Assembly (NCBI RefSeq): GCF_000151315.2
Contig: NW_011887310.1
Coordinates: 34,755 to 98,754 of the forward strand
Length of the DNA: 64,000 nucleotides
From: Capsaspora owczarzaki ATCC 30864
Taxonomy: Eukaryota; Opisthokonta; Filasterea
Direction: 5' to 3'
The notes beneath the pieces are model-generated. The model saw only the letters and a program-made list of their open reading frames with translations. It was not told where the DNA came from and made no database searches. Shown here piece after piece: positions 10,714 through 22,608 of this stretch. The stretch's first letter is position 1; every line of letters begins with the position of its first letter. The translations under genes and the position numbers were made by a program.

Positions 10714-13605
10714 CTAGTTTTTGAGTTCGGCGTAGTCGACATTCTCAGCCTGCTCGGTCTGCGAGGAGGGTGCGACAGTCACTGCTGCGTAAGGGGTGGG
10801 CGAGAACGTGGGCGGCGCACGAGCAGACGATGCGTTAGGCAGCAAAGGATCCGCGTACTCGACGCCGCTACCCGATGCTTGCGCTGTAATGGATGCAACC
10901 GCAGATGCTTCGGCATACACCTGTTCCGACGAACCGACAGAAGGAGCCTGGGGCTTTGAGCCGACATCTTCGTACAAGTCGTGCTCTCCAGGAGCAGACA
11001 CAGCTGCGTATGTGGGATTCGCAACATTGGACGCCCTGTGATCAACAGACTGGTAGGTCGGTTCCGTGCCAGATGCAGATTCGCGTAGTTTGTTGGCCGT
11101 GCTAATGGGCACGAAGGCATTAGGTGAGCGACGGCGTCGAAGGGCCACGATCAACGCAACCAGCAAGAGGAGGGCAAACACGCCACCAATCACTCCGCCA
11201 ATAATCGGTCCAGACGATGCATCACTTGACTCGTTTGGAGCATTGGACGCAGCAGATGCAGCAGATGTCTGCCATGCTGATGATGCACTAGCAGCTGATG
11301 CAGACGCCTCAGAGGCAACAGAGGCTGAGGACTCTGTGGCGAGGGAAGCAAAGGACGCCGAGGTCGCGGAAACATCGGAAGCGAGAGATGCGTACGACTC
11401 GCTGGAAGCTGATGCAACGGAAGCTAAAGATGCAGCAGCGATGGAAGCGATGGATGCTGAGGTAGCGGAGACTTCCGAAGCAGCAGATTCTGAAGAAGCG
11501 CTGGCAGCAGATGCAATGGAAGCAGATGATGCGGTCGCAAGGGAAGCAAAGGATGCCGAGGTAGCAGAAACCTCAGATGCGACAGATTCTGATGAGGCGC
11601 TGGCAGCAGATGCAACAGAAGCTGAAACTTCAGTAGCAAGGGAAGCATGGGACGCCGACAGAGCAGAAGCGGCGGACACAAGGGAAGCAATCGACGCAGA
11701 GGCGGTAGAGGCAGTCGCATCAGATGCGGCTGAAGCGGAAGAGACGGAAGCGACTTCAGCAGACGCGACGGAAGCGACGGAAGCTGAAGCGGCGGAAGCG
11801 AGCGACACGCATGATCCACTCATCGGAACATAACCTTCATAGCACTGAGTGCACACAGCGGATGAAGAGCAGTACAAGCAATTGGTCGCGCAACACGAAC
11901 TGGACCCAGTAGCATAGCAGGTGGCACAGGCGGTATCACACTCTGCAACACAACTGTCAGCGAAATGTTCTGAAGCGGGAAGCGGGGGGGGGGGCAACGA
12001 CAGTCATCTCGAACACTTACTGTATGGAGCGGCTACAGTGCCATATGTGCTGGGCGGAGCGACATTGTTGCCATTAAAGGTAAAGTTGTTGGGGTACAGG
12101 TATGGGGGGTGTGTCTGCGACAAAGTCAAGCTATTTGGCAAGCCCTTGAACAGACCGGGCGGCAAAGTGGTGAAGCGATTGCCCTCCAAAGGCCTAAGCA
12201 AAAGCTCAAAGTAAGAGGCGGACAGGCAGACACATGCACCAAGAGCTCTTGCTTACAGATAAGTCAGCACAGAAAGACCCGTGAATGTGTTTGCAGGTAT
12301 TTCGGTGATCCTGTTGAGATTCAGATAGCTAGAGATAGAATTTGCAATCGAGTGAGCCATTTGCGTGTGATTTTGCACAGCTTTTGCTTTGCTTTGCTTA
12401 CATGGTTGTCAACGCTGTCAGCCCTGTGAACGCGTTTGCAGAAATGCTGGTGATCACGTTGAAGTACAGATTCCTACAGATAGTACCAGAATACAGTGAG
12501 CCGCTTGTACGTGATACTTCATTAACTTTGAGTTCTTACAGGAAAGTCAACGCAGTCAGGCCAGTGAATGCAGTGGCAGGAATGCTGGTGATCTGGTTGG
12601 TTGTCAAATCCCTACCAAAACCAAAGAAAAAATGAACAAAAACAAAACGAGTCGGCCAACGACGTACTCGTGACTCATCCTGTCTTTTGCTGCTTACAAT
12701 TGTGTCAGCGAAGGTACAGCTGAAAATGCATTGGAGGGAATGCTGGACAACTGGTTGCCGGACATCCCTCTAGAGATATAATCGAGATCGAGTGAGCTGT
12801 TCGTACATGATTGTTCCCGTCTTTTGCTGGCTTACATGTAATTCAGCCGAGTCAGGCCTGCAAATGCAGAGGAGGGAAACGCAGTAATGTCGTTGTCGTG
12901 CAGATATCTACAGAACGTGTCACCAAGAAGGGGTGAGCTGTTTGTGCGTATTTCTTCAAGCCGCTGCTTTGCTTACAAGTATTGCAACGCAGTGAGAGCT
13001 GTGAATGCATTCTCGGAAAAGCTGGTAATCAGGTTGCCATACAGATTCCTACCGATTGAATCGCAAACGAGTGAGACATTTGGATTTGGGCAGCATGGCT
13101 TTGGTTTGCTTACAATTGTGCTACCGCAGTCAGACCTGTGAATGCAGAGGCATCAATGCTCGTGATCTGGTTGCTGAACAGAATTCTACAAAGAGAGTCG
13201 CGCATACGAGTGAGCCGTTTGCATGTGAGTCGCTTCACCAGTTTGCTCAGCGTACAGGTTTGTGACGCGAGTCAGGCCTGGAAATGCATTTGCAGGAATG
13301 CTGGTGATCTTGTTGTTCTGCAGATACCTGTTAAACCGTGTGCTAGTCAGAAACAGATATGCGGGGTTTTTTTTGCTTCGAGCTCAAGCTCATAAAGGCA
13401 ACACTTACAGCATCGTTGTCGCAACTGGGACTGCGGTTGGAATCTCGGTGAGATTCTTGTTCATGCAATTGACTGTCGTTCCCGACGAGCAATCGCAAAC
13501 GCCGCCAGTGCCACATGCATTGACTGCCTGTGCCAACTCGATGCGATACATCACGCAGAGCAGCAGCAGAAGCGGCACACCAAAAGCAAGTCCTCTGGTT
13601 GCCAT
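10714..13605 (-). CDS. LRR single-pass receptor B, tandem paralogue with multi-tyrosine tail
   Basis: Eleven exons: 13605-13409, eight 72-nt LRR exons (13327-13256, 13185-13114, 13048-12977, 12907-12836, 12769-12698, 12611-12540, 12473-12402, 12328-12257), 12193-12021 and 11942-10714; 724 residues. I start at MATRGLAFG because it gives a clean signal peptide (~1-27) directly before the LRR N-cap; the frame is open further upstream without a second signal. Order is the same as receptor A: N-cap, eight LRRs, cap, CDTACATC Cys-rich segment, shorter Ser/Ala stalk, membrane helix ~558-581, RRRR, tail. The tail matches receptor A almost residue for residue and keeps all seven tyrosine motifs including NPTYAAV and VDYAEL, while LRRs and stalk differ. 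One LRR fewer than A. Ligand unknown. Divergently oriented from the ZIP transporter at 15442. Confidence 0.88.
12257..13327 (-). repeat. Array of eight single-LRR exons, receptor B
   Basis: Eight 72-nt exons, one LRR each, all bounded by phase-2 introns, matching the array of receptor A. One unit (12698-12769) has lost the usual GLTAL segment and reads AVPSL instead. Confidence 0.9.
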
Positions 13606-14138
13606 CTGTTTGAGAGACGTTGTGCAGAACCAAAAACCAGTGAGCTCTGCAAGTTTTGAAACACAAAAACAAACACTCAGAGTCCTGCGAAAAGTCGGAT
13701 GTATCTTTGTGAATGGATGGTTCTTCAAAGCAACTTGTCCAGCCATCAGTCATTGGAGAGACAGACAACCCCTCTCCCGGGCGCACATCAAAATACAGCC
13801 GCAACTACGCATGTTGTTCGTTCGATCTGCATGTTCTTCTTCTTCTCTTTTTCTCCTCATCCCAACGCGCTTCTTTTGAAACCACTTCCATTCGATTCTT
13901 GTTGTTTCTATTGATAGCTCAACAATGCAATGCAATGCATGAACAAAGTCGAAAGTACGTTGTTTTGTGATGGCTTTTGTTTTTTTGTTGTTTGTTTGTT
14001 GGGGGTTTGGTTTTTGCGGGTTCCTGTTTGTTGACTTTGAGTAAGGATGGACTCTTTGTGCTGCGGCTTCTTCAGTCAGACTTTCACACTCACTATCTTG
14101 CAATGAGCTGTGCTTTGCTGATGTCAGAGTCACAGAGT

Positions 14139-14209
<71 letters not shown>

Positions 14210-15441
14210 CGAAAAAGTGTGTAAGCAAGCGAAAGAATGCAGTAAGCCGTCGTTGTCGTCGGGGTTTTCCTTTTGCTTCTGCGCTCGTTCAGCTTACTCA
14301 TCACTGTCGCCGCCGATTCGCAAATGCAGCAGATTCTCCAATTCCAACAGAGAAAGCACCGTTCACTGACATTGAAGCAAGCGCGGGGGTTGGTCGCTTC
14401 CGTTTGCTGCTGCTGCTGCCTTGAGTCGAATGCATGTTCGATTGTCGGCTGAGCGGTCGGTCGCTCCATTGTGTCCGCCTCCACCTCTCACACGACACTG
14501 CCCACGTCCCAAAAACAAAAACAAAAAAGCACCGCGCCGTCCCATCGCTCTCCGCGCTTCTTGAATCAATGCCACTTTGATTCATTGACACGGACGCCCT
14601 TCCAGCGAGCGAGCGAGCGATAGAGAGTGACAGGCGACGCACAACAGCAAGCGAAACCACCGAAATCGGGGCATTTTGCCCTTGTTTTAAAAATGTGTTT
14701 GTGTTTATTTACACTTGTGCATGTTTGTTTTTAAAACCCGTCGCCCAACTGTAGTCTCTGGAAAAAACCCTCCTCTTCTGGAGTGTCTTCAGCTGGATAC
14801 GACCAGATGGATGCAACAGGAAGCGCGTCCGAGGATCAGAGGCGGTGGGGAGGGAGGGGGAAAGCAGAGGAAGAGTGTCCGACTGCCCACCTTTGAGCTA
14901 TTAAACTGCCGACCATTGCGATGCGCGCAGAGCAGATCACGTCGAAAGAGAAAGACAAAGACAGGCATCAAGAGAAAAGAGCGTGGATTTATTCATTTGG
15001 TGGTGTTTGGCTTACCGTTGCTGCGTGATGATGGGAGAAGGAGCAAAAAGGGACAGACGGCAAAAGAAAGAGTGCGCTTTTGCCAACCGACGAAAATCGA
15101 AAATGGGCGAACCTCTCCAATTCAAACGAAATGCGTGATTGAAGACTCGTGATGAATGCAAAACAAAACAACAGCAAGAAGCGATGAAGAAGCAGCAATG
15201 CTCCATCGCTCAATTCGAGGGTTTGGGAGTGCTGAAGCTCCCCCGTTTTACACGTCGGACATGTCTTGCCAATCTCATCTCCATTTCAGTATAATCTCAG
15301 CGTCTCCAGATTTCACTATTGTTCACGCATCTGATTTCCATCTCAGTACAAATAAAATCTCAGTTCGTCAGTCTTCCAATTTTCATTCTGCTATCGAAGA
15401 GGAACACCCCCAACCCCCATTTCCTTGCATAAGCTGCTCTG
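13606..15441. other. Divergent intergenic region, receptor B / ZIP transporter
   Basis: 1.8 kb with no recognised gene. It should hold the promoters of both flanking genes. Notable only for (GA)n at about 14141-14208. No convincing core promoter motif seen. Confidence 0.55.
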
Positions 15442-17554
15442 ATGAATATCTCGGCCTTTGCAGCGTGTCCGGATCCCACGCTGTGCGAGGACCACGCGAA
15501 CGGGGACGAGAATGTTGGCCTCGCGTTCGGCCTGACGATCGCTGCCGGCATGGCGACGAGTGTGGGCGCGATGGTTCCGTTCCTGCCGTTCATTCGGCAC
15601 AACGACATGCGATACCTGGCTGCTGGTCTGGGGGCCTCGGCGGGCGTCATGCTCTACGTCTCGTTTGTTGAGATTCTGAGCAAATCAGCAGACTACTTTT
15701 GCTGCGTCACGCCAACGCACTTCCGACTCGCCTCCGTGCTCCTGTTCTTTGGCGGCGCGCTCTTCACCGTGCTGCTCCATGTCTGTGTGCACGCCATCCA
15801 GCACCTGGACGGGCGATGCTGGCCAGCGCGGCTCTTCCAGCGAATGAGGACGAGAAGAAGGAGCGCTGTCGGCGATTCTGATGACGCTCGTTCTGTTCGC
15901 AGCGCAGCCCATGCAGGCGCTGCAGGCGCAGGTGCAGCAACAGACATGCAGCAGCCGCCGAGCCCAGACTCCTGCTTGGTGCTGCCAGCGACGCCAACGG
16001 CAGCCCCGTCGACCAGTCCAGCAACTCCGACGCTCGTCTCGTTCGATGCGAATAGTTCGCCGAGTTTCAACTCGTCGTCCGCTGCGGCATTCAACACCAT
16101 GTCGGGCGCTGCGATGATGATGATGACGACGATGATGCCGCATGCTTCGTCTGCCGGTGGTCGAGCGACGGGCAGTCACGACGAGACGCTGGACAATGCG
16201 CGCGCACATCCGCAATTGGAACTGGCCACGTCCTCAGCTGGAGCAAGTCACGGAACACGTCCCATTGGATCCGACTCGAGTGCGAGCATCCCACCAGGAT
16301 TGTCCTCCAGCTTTGATGCTGCTGCTGGTGGTGCTGGATCAACGGGCGAGGCGCGCTACAGTGCAAGTCGTCCGGGTTCGTGGTCGGATTCGACGCAAGG
16401 CACGCTGCATCGCGTCCACCACAACCACCACCACCACCACAACCAGCATCATGACCATCATCAGCAGTCGCAGCATCCTCATCACCGCGATTCATATGCA
16501 GAGCAGCAGCACTCTGCCTCGCTGCATCATCATGAAAACAAGCCAAACGCTTCCTCCTCCTCCTCGTCCTCCTCCTCCTCCTCCTCGTCGACTGCATCGA
16601 CGGTAGGTCGCAGTGTCGGTGTCGATTCAACCAGTAAGCTTGCTTCATTCGACGAAGAGCCAGCCGACAATGTATCGCTGCTCCATCGTCGTACCAAAGC
16701 GTCCGAGCCACTGTCGCCGCCGCTGACCAAGCTCGAGCGCAAGATTGCTGCCGCCGCGGCTGATATTCTGAGCAACACCATGCAGATTGATGCCCAAGAG
16801 TTGCCAGAAGATGCCCTCTATCGCCATCACAGCCGTGGCGACGGGTATTCTTCGCGTTCGATCGCCACCAGCACCGACTTTGAGCACAACCTCGAGATGG
16901 CCAATCCGCTCTACCCGCAGGATGACGAAGACTCGCGGCGACTTCGCAACATGGGCATGATGACGGCGCTCGCCATTGGCATTCACAACTTCCCCGAGGT
17001 AAGTGGGTTATTGGGCAAAAATGAGAAAGCGTTGGTACATGGCTGTTTGTTTCGTTGCGCTCGTCGTGCGTGGATTTGGAATGGGTGGTGATGGCACTGA
17101 CATGGCATGTCTGGTGTTTTGCCTTCTTCTGCTTGCTTGGACCAAAAAAAAAAACCAGGGCCTCGCAACGTTCATTGCTGCGCTCGCCAATCCTTCCCTG
17201 GGTGTGACGCTGTGCGTGGCAATCGCGCTGCACAACATTCCCGAGGGTGTTGCGGTGGCCTTGCCCGTGTACTATGCGACCCGCAGCCGGAAGAAGGCCT
17301 TCATGTGGGCGTTCCTGTCAGGAGTGTCGGAGCCGATCGGCGCGCTGCTCGGCTGGCTGGTGTTGAAGGATGCGATGGGACCCGCAGTGTACGGCGTCAT
17401 GTTTGGCATGGTTGCTGGCATGATGGTGTACGTGTGCATCCGGGAACTGTTGCCCACCGCCCTTCGCTACGACGCGCAAGATCGCTTTGTGACTGCCTGC
17501 TTCATGGGCGGTGCGTTTGCCATGGCGATGAGTCTGGTTTTGTTCCTGTACTGA
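15442..17554 (+). CDS. ZIP-family divalent metal transporter, ZupT-like, with long His/Ser-rich loop
   Basis: Two exons, 15442-16998 and 17159-17554; the phase-0 intron uses GTAAGT and CCAG and splits the sequence HNFPE|GLA. 650 residues. ZIP proteins move Zn2+, Fe2+ or Mn2+ into the cytosol. The paired metal-site helices are intact: IGIHNFPEGLATF and IALHNIPEGVAVA, followed by SGVSEPIGALLGW, all typical of the ZupT branch. Helices 1-3 lie at about residues 25-120. They are followed by an unusually long low-complexity loop (~130-500) with a His-rich stretch (HHNHHHHHNQHHDHH) at about 320-360 and a poly-Ser run; the last helices are conserved. His-rich loops between TM3 and TM4 often bind or sense zinc in this family. 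Substrate and membrane cannot be told from sequence. Confidence 0.93.
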
Positions 17555-18910
17555 TGTGCATTCCAGCGGCCAGTGTGTTTTTTGCTGAGTGCCTGTGAGT
17601 ATGGTGAGATTGTTGTTGTGCCTGCGTTTTTTTAGGCTTTATCAGAGGTTTTGGCTTTTCTTGTCCCGCTCCCTCCCATCTATTTTATTTCATCCATTCC
17701 ATGCTCATCAGCACATGTCCCCGAAAGCAGCACTGCGGCGTAGACCTGGAGTTTGAGCGAGTCACTTTTTGGGTTGCATTTTTCGTTTTTCCAAAGGATT
17801 TCAGCATTTCGGTGTGCTTGTACTTTCATCTGTTCCACTTCTCCAGTCATTGCATACAGTATCCCTTTTTGTTCACTCAGCACACTCGGCGCACACTACT
17901 CTCTCCGGTTCACTCGAATTCAGCTATTTTCCAAGGACTTCAGCATTTGGTTTGTCTTCTTGTCCCATTCATTCCCGCTCGCCTCGTTTATTTCATCTGT
18001 TCCACCTCTCCAGTCATTGCATGTCCCCGATTGTTCACTAAGCACACTCGGCACAAACTGCTCCGGTTCACTCAAACTTCGTTATTGCCAGCTTTTCCCT
18101 GCTTTTTTCTTCCCCCCTTTTTCTTTTCCCCTTCTCCGCGTCGCTCCTTCTTTTTTGATTCTCGTCATTCTCTTTCATTCTCAGCTTTCATCTTTTTCAT
18201 CTTTTTCATCTTTTTTTGACTTTCACTTCATTGTTCATTTTTTTTTTGTGTGCGTCACAAAAGCCGGTATTTTTTTTTTTTTTTTTTTTCCTACCGTTTT
18301 TTTTTTCTTTTCTTTTCTTTTCTTTTCTTTTTTCTTTTCGTTTCGTTTTTCTCAATGCAGCACTCACTCGTTGAAGCGATGCTGAGCACTCACAAACACG
18401 CATCACTCGCACTTCCATCCCCCTTGCTGAACATGAACATTGGAATCCCACAAAAACCAAAAAATGAAAAAAAAAAAAGCGCTGAGAGAGCGAAGTGTGG
18501 CAGTTTTTGCCGCCAAAAAAAAAAAAAAAAAAAAAAATCAAAAAAATTCAAAAAAACCCACCTTCCTCCTCCTTGTCAGTCTCCTTGTCAGTCTCTCTCT
18601 CTCTCTCTGTGCTCTGTGCTCTGATGAAGTCCCCCCCCCTCTCCTCCGTTGTGCTGTCGTCGCTCGCTCTCTCTCGTTCCTTCTGCGCTTCAAAGAGCAG
18701 CCGAGTGTGAGAATTTTCTTTTCAGCCAGTCATCATCATCCCGCCTTTCCTCTCTCTCTCTCTCTTTCTCTTGCTTCACAGCACTCCTCCTCGAACGCGG
18801 GGGTGTGACTTCGAACTCATCCTACAAGCACTCTCTTCTTCTTCTTCTCTCTTCTCTTCTCTCTTCTTCGTCATTTTCATCCATTCAGTTTCAAAAAAAA
18901 ATGCGTTTTG

Positions 18911-18941
<31 letters not shown>

Positions 18942-19216
18942 GATCGCAGTTTCAGCAAACGTTCCTTTCGTTCTTTGACTCTGACTCTCTCTACTCTACT
19001 CTGACTCTGACTCTCTACTCTGACTCTCACTCTCTACTCGTAACTCAATATAAAACGCTTCATTCTCGCTGTTCGACTCTCACTCTTCTCGTTCTCTTTT
19101 TCCATGTGTGATTCATCACTTTGTTGTGGATTTCTGCTCTACTACGTCACACTCATCCTCATCTCACTTTCACTCATCTCACTTTCACTCTCTTTTTGTT
19201 GCAGACCAAGTAACAA
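17555..19216. other. Low-complexity intergenic region
   Basis: 1.66 kb with no recognised gene. Dominated by T-rich and CT-rich DNA: T run near 18270-18290, TTTTC repeats 18305-18345, A runs near 18514-18537 and 18909-18937, CT repeats 18590-18610. Imperfect direct repeats around CTCCAGTCATTGCAT occur at about 17843 and 18008. TATAAAA at about 19049 could be a TATA-like element for the next gene. Confidence 0.55.
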
Positions 19217-19901
19217 ATGCCCAACTTTAGCATCTTCAAGGAGCCCCGCGGCTTCATCCGCATCATCCAACTGGTAACAAGTGCACACTCATTCGTCACG
19301 ACAAACAAAACGGCACATCCACTCATCATCATCACTCATCGTCACTCACTCCAATCCCTTTATTGTTGTTACTGTTGAACAGATCTTTGCCATCATTGCA
19401 TTCGCCGCGGCGGCGAGCGAGGAGTGCGGCGCAAAGTTCAGCGACTTTGGCAGCGGCAAGGAGAAGGATCGCTTCGCCTTTTTCATTGCAACGGGTGTCA
19501 TTGCCTTCCTCTTTGACCTCGCCATCCTCGTCGTCTATGCCTTCCTGCTCGAGTCGCTTCCCCCGGTTACCGTCATGGCTGTACGTTTCGGTTTGTTTGA
19601 ACGTTCGAAAACACAATGTATCGATTCTCATTCCCTCTTCACTCTTTTTCTCTCGCATCAGGAGCTCGGTTTCACCGCCCTCTGGTCCTTCTTCTGGCTG
19701 CTCGCATCGTCCCTGCTTGCTGACACCGTGAAGGACATTTCCGACATTCCCGGATGCGAGCCCTCGTCGTGGCAAGCGGCTGTCGTGTTTGGCTTTATCA
19801 ACCTGATCTGCTGGGTGGCCAACATCTACTACCTGTTCAAGGAGACTAAGGCTGCCCCGCCGGTGACCAACCCTGCCGACAGCGGCCCGGCTGCAGTGTA
19901 A
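19217..19901 (+). CDS. Synaptophysin-like MARVEL-domain protein
   Basis: Three exons, 19217-19273, 19383-19580 and 19662-19901, both introns phase 0; 164 residues. The N-terminus IFKEPRGFIRIIQLIFAIIAFA matches the start of the synaptophysin/synaptoporin family (FKEPxGFxRxxQxxFAIxAFA). Four membrane segments fit at roughly 15-34, 52-76, 84-105 and 124-147, with a short cytosolic tail. In animals these proteins sit in small synaptic-like vesicles and help sort synaptobrevin and shape the membrane. This copy is shorter than animal members (~220-310), mainly through shorter lumenal loops and tail. Synaptogyrin or another MARVEL protein is the alternative. An AG just upstream of the ATG (about 19205) may end a 5'UTR intron. 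AATAAA follows at 19926. Confidence 0.82.
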
Positions 19902-19925
19902 AACCCAAACACAGACACAAAACGG

Positions 19926-19931
19926 AATAAA
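19926..19931 (+). terminator. Candidate poly(A) signal AATAAA
   Basis: AATAAA 25 bp after the stop codon of the synaptophysin-like gene. Confidence 0.5.
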
Positions 19932-20236
19932 CAAAGATTCAGTTCCAAACCAACATCTTCCACAATGTCAACGCTCTTGCGCATGTTCTTTTTTTTTCTC
20001 TCGTTATTGTCTTTTTTGTTCTTGTTGTTTGGTTTGTGCGCACGTTTGCCTGTGCACTTTGTCTGCATTCGATTCCAAATCATGTCAGTTCCTGTCACCC
20101 CTCTGATGCCTCCCCCCTTCCACTTTCCCCCATTTATGATGTTTTTTGAATGTTAAACCCTACAACTCTTAGTTTCCCATCCCATCTCAGATCGTCAGTC
20201 CTCTTCCTCTTCTTCTTCTTCCAATTCCAAAGCAAA

Positions 20237-22526
20237 ATGAAGTTTAGCTTTGTGGCTTTGGTTGCGGTTGTCGCTGTGCTGTCGTCTTCGGCGGCGACTG
20301 CGCATCCCGTCCAAGCGACTGAGGTGCCGACGCAGATCCGTCTTGCGTTTGCTGGCGTCGGAGGCAAGTCTCGTGTATCTGGGGGGAAGGCGCTTTGACT
20401 CGTGATGGAGCTCGATAGAGAGAGAATGAAGAAGCAAGACCCGAAGCACTCTCTCTTTCTCTCTCTTTGCACACTTCCACTCTTATTCACAGCACACACA
20501 CACACACTTGCTCGTTGTTTATGACGAGGGCCTGCACACTTACGCAGTCACAGAGTGAGAGAGTGGCAGAGTGGGAGTGATGTGCCCCCCTTTGTCTCCC
20601 ACTCCCCTTCTCCCTCGCTCCCCTTCTCTCTCCTTCTCGCTCTATCCTTCTCCCTCTCGCTCTCGCTCTGATTTTTTTTCCTTTTCATCTTTCGTCTTCC
20701 ATGCTTCATCAAACAGCACAACATTCAAATGCAAAAGCAATCGCTTTTTCTTCCCAATTTTTTCAAGCGTGTCACATTGCAATATTAGTTTTCAACCAGC
20801 GATAAAAACTGCTGTCAAACAAGCATGTTTGTTGTAATGCTTTGCGATTGAAAAAAAACCACGCTTCAAAAGAACTTCAACAAGACGACATTGAAAACAA
20901 AAGTGACATCATTGAAGGAAAAAAGTGAAGGAAAAAAGTCAAAAGCAAAAGCAAAAGCAAAAGAAAAAGAAAAAGAAAAAGAAAAAGGCGAAAGTTCGCT
21001 TCGCGGTTTTGAGGTTTTTTTTCATTATCGATTATTTTATTATTTTGTTCTTTTCTTTTCTGTTTTTATTCTGCTTTTTCAACGAAACTGAAAACAAAAA
21101 CTCGGCGTCCAAAGAAAGAAACTCAGATCGAATCATAATAAAAAAAAAAGTTCAAAGTGAACGAGATTCAAAGTTGAAAGTTGAAAGTGAAAAAACAAAA
21201 GAGTTGAAAAAGCTTCAAACGCACATGCTTGAATTTGCCAAAGCAGACCAATGAGCGCGCTTTGTACTGCCACGATCCCACTCAAATCACTCACTCAGTC
21301 AATGAAGCACGCAATGACTGAAATTGGATGGTTGAAAAACTCGTGCGAATATCAACAAAATACTTGTTTGTGCTCAGATTGCTCAGATTTCTCAGATTTG
21401 CAGCATTCCTTCGTTTGTGTCTCACTATTTTGATTTTATTCTTGCATTGACTTTTTTTATCATACAATAGGCATGACCGTCTCGTGGTACACGGCAAACC
21501 AGCCCACTGCAACCCCGTACGTCACGTACGGAACGAGCCCCGTTGCCCTCACCTCGCAAGCTCAAGGCTCATTCACCACCTACGGCACTGGTAACTAGGC
21601 TACGCTACTACAACTAGCTCAACAATCTCAGAACAATTACAAAACAAACATTGTGTCTGACATCCCTTTTCCCCCCCCCCCGCCCTCCCTCCACCAGGCT
21701 TCTTCAGCAACGTCGTCATCACTGGCCTCGCTCCCAAGACCGTCTACTCGTACCAGATTGTCGGTGACATGCAAATCCGCAACTTTACCACTGCCCCGCT
21801 GCCCGGCGACACGACCCCGTTCACCGTCGGCATTGTCGGCGATGTCGGCATCGTCCACAGCCCCAACACGATTTCTGGTCTTGCTGCCCATGCCGTCGAC
21901 ACCAACTTTTACTGGCTGATTGGAGGTAAACAACGCCTCTCAGCTTGTGGCAATGTTCGTTGTTCGCGAAGAGAGAAGCACTCCGTGTTAACCTCTTCTG
22001 TTTTTTGTTCTTTTGCTGTTGTTGCTCTGTTGCAGATCTCTCGTACGCTGATGACTGGATCCTGCGCCCCATGTCCGACTACGAGGGCTCGTGGAACAAG
22101 TGGCAAAACATGATGATGCCCATGACCGCCAACCTCGCCACCATGGTGCTCAGCGGCAACCACGACGTCACCTGCTCCGAGGCCACCCCGTTCATTTGCC
22201 CCGAGCACACCCGCAACTTTACGGCCTACCTGCACCGCTTCCGCATGCCCTTCGCTGAGTCTGGCGGCATCAACAACCTGTGGTACAGCTTTGACTACGG
22301 CATGGTCCACTTTGTCTCCATCAGCACCGAGACGGACTTCCCTGGCGCGCCCGAGGGCCCTGGCTCTTACATGAACGCTGGCGGCTTTGGCAACCAACTC
22401 GAGTGGCTCGAGCAGGATCTGGCCCGCGCTCACGCCAACCGTGCCAATGTCCCGTGGATTATCGTCGGCGGTGAGGGGCTGTTGAAGAATGTCGTGTTTG
22501 GTTTGAGCTGTGGTTTTTGGTGTTGC

Positions 22527-22608
<82 letters not shown>

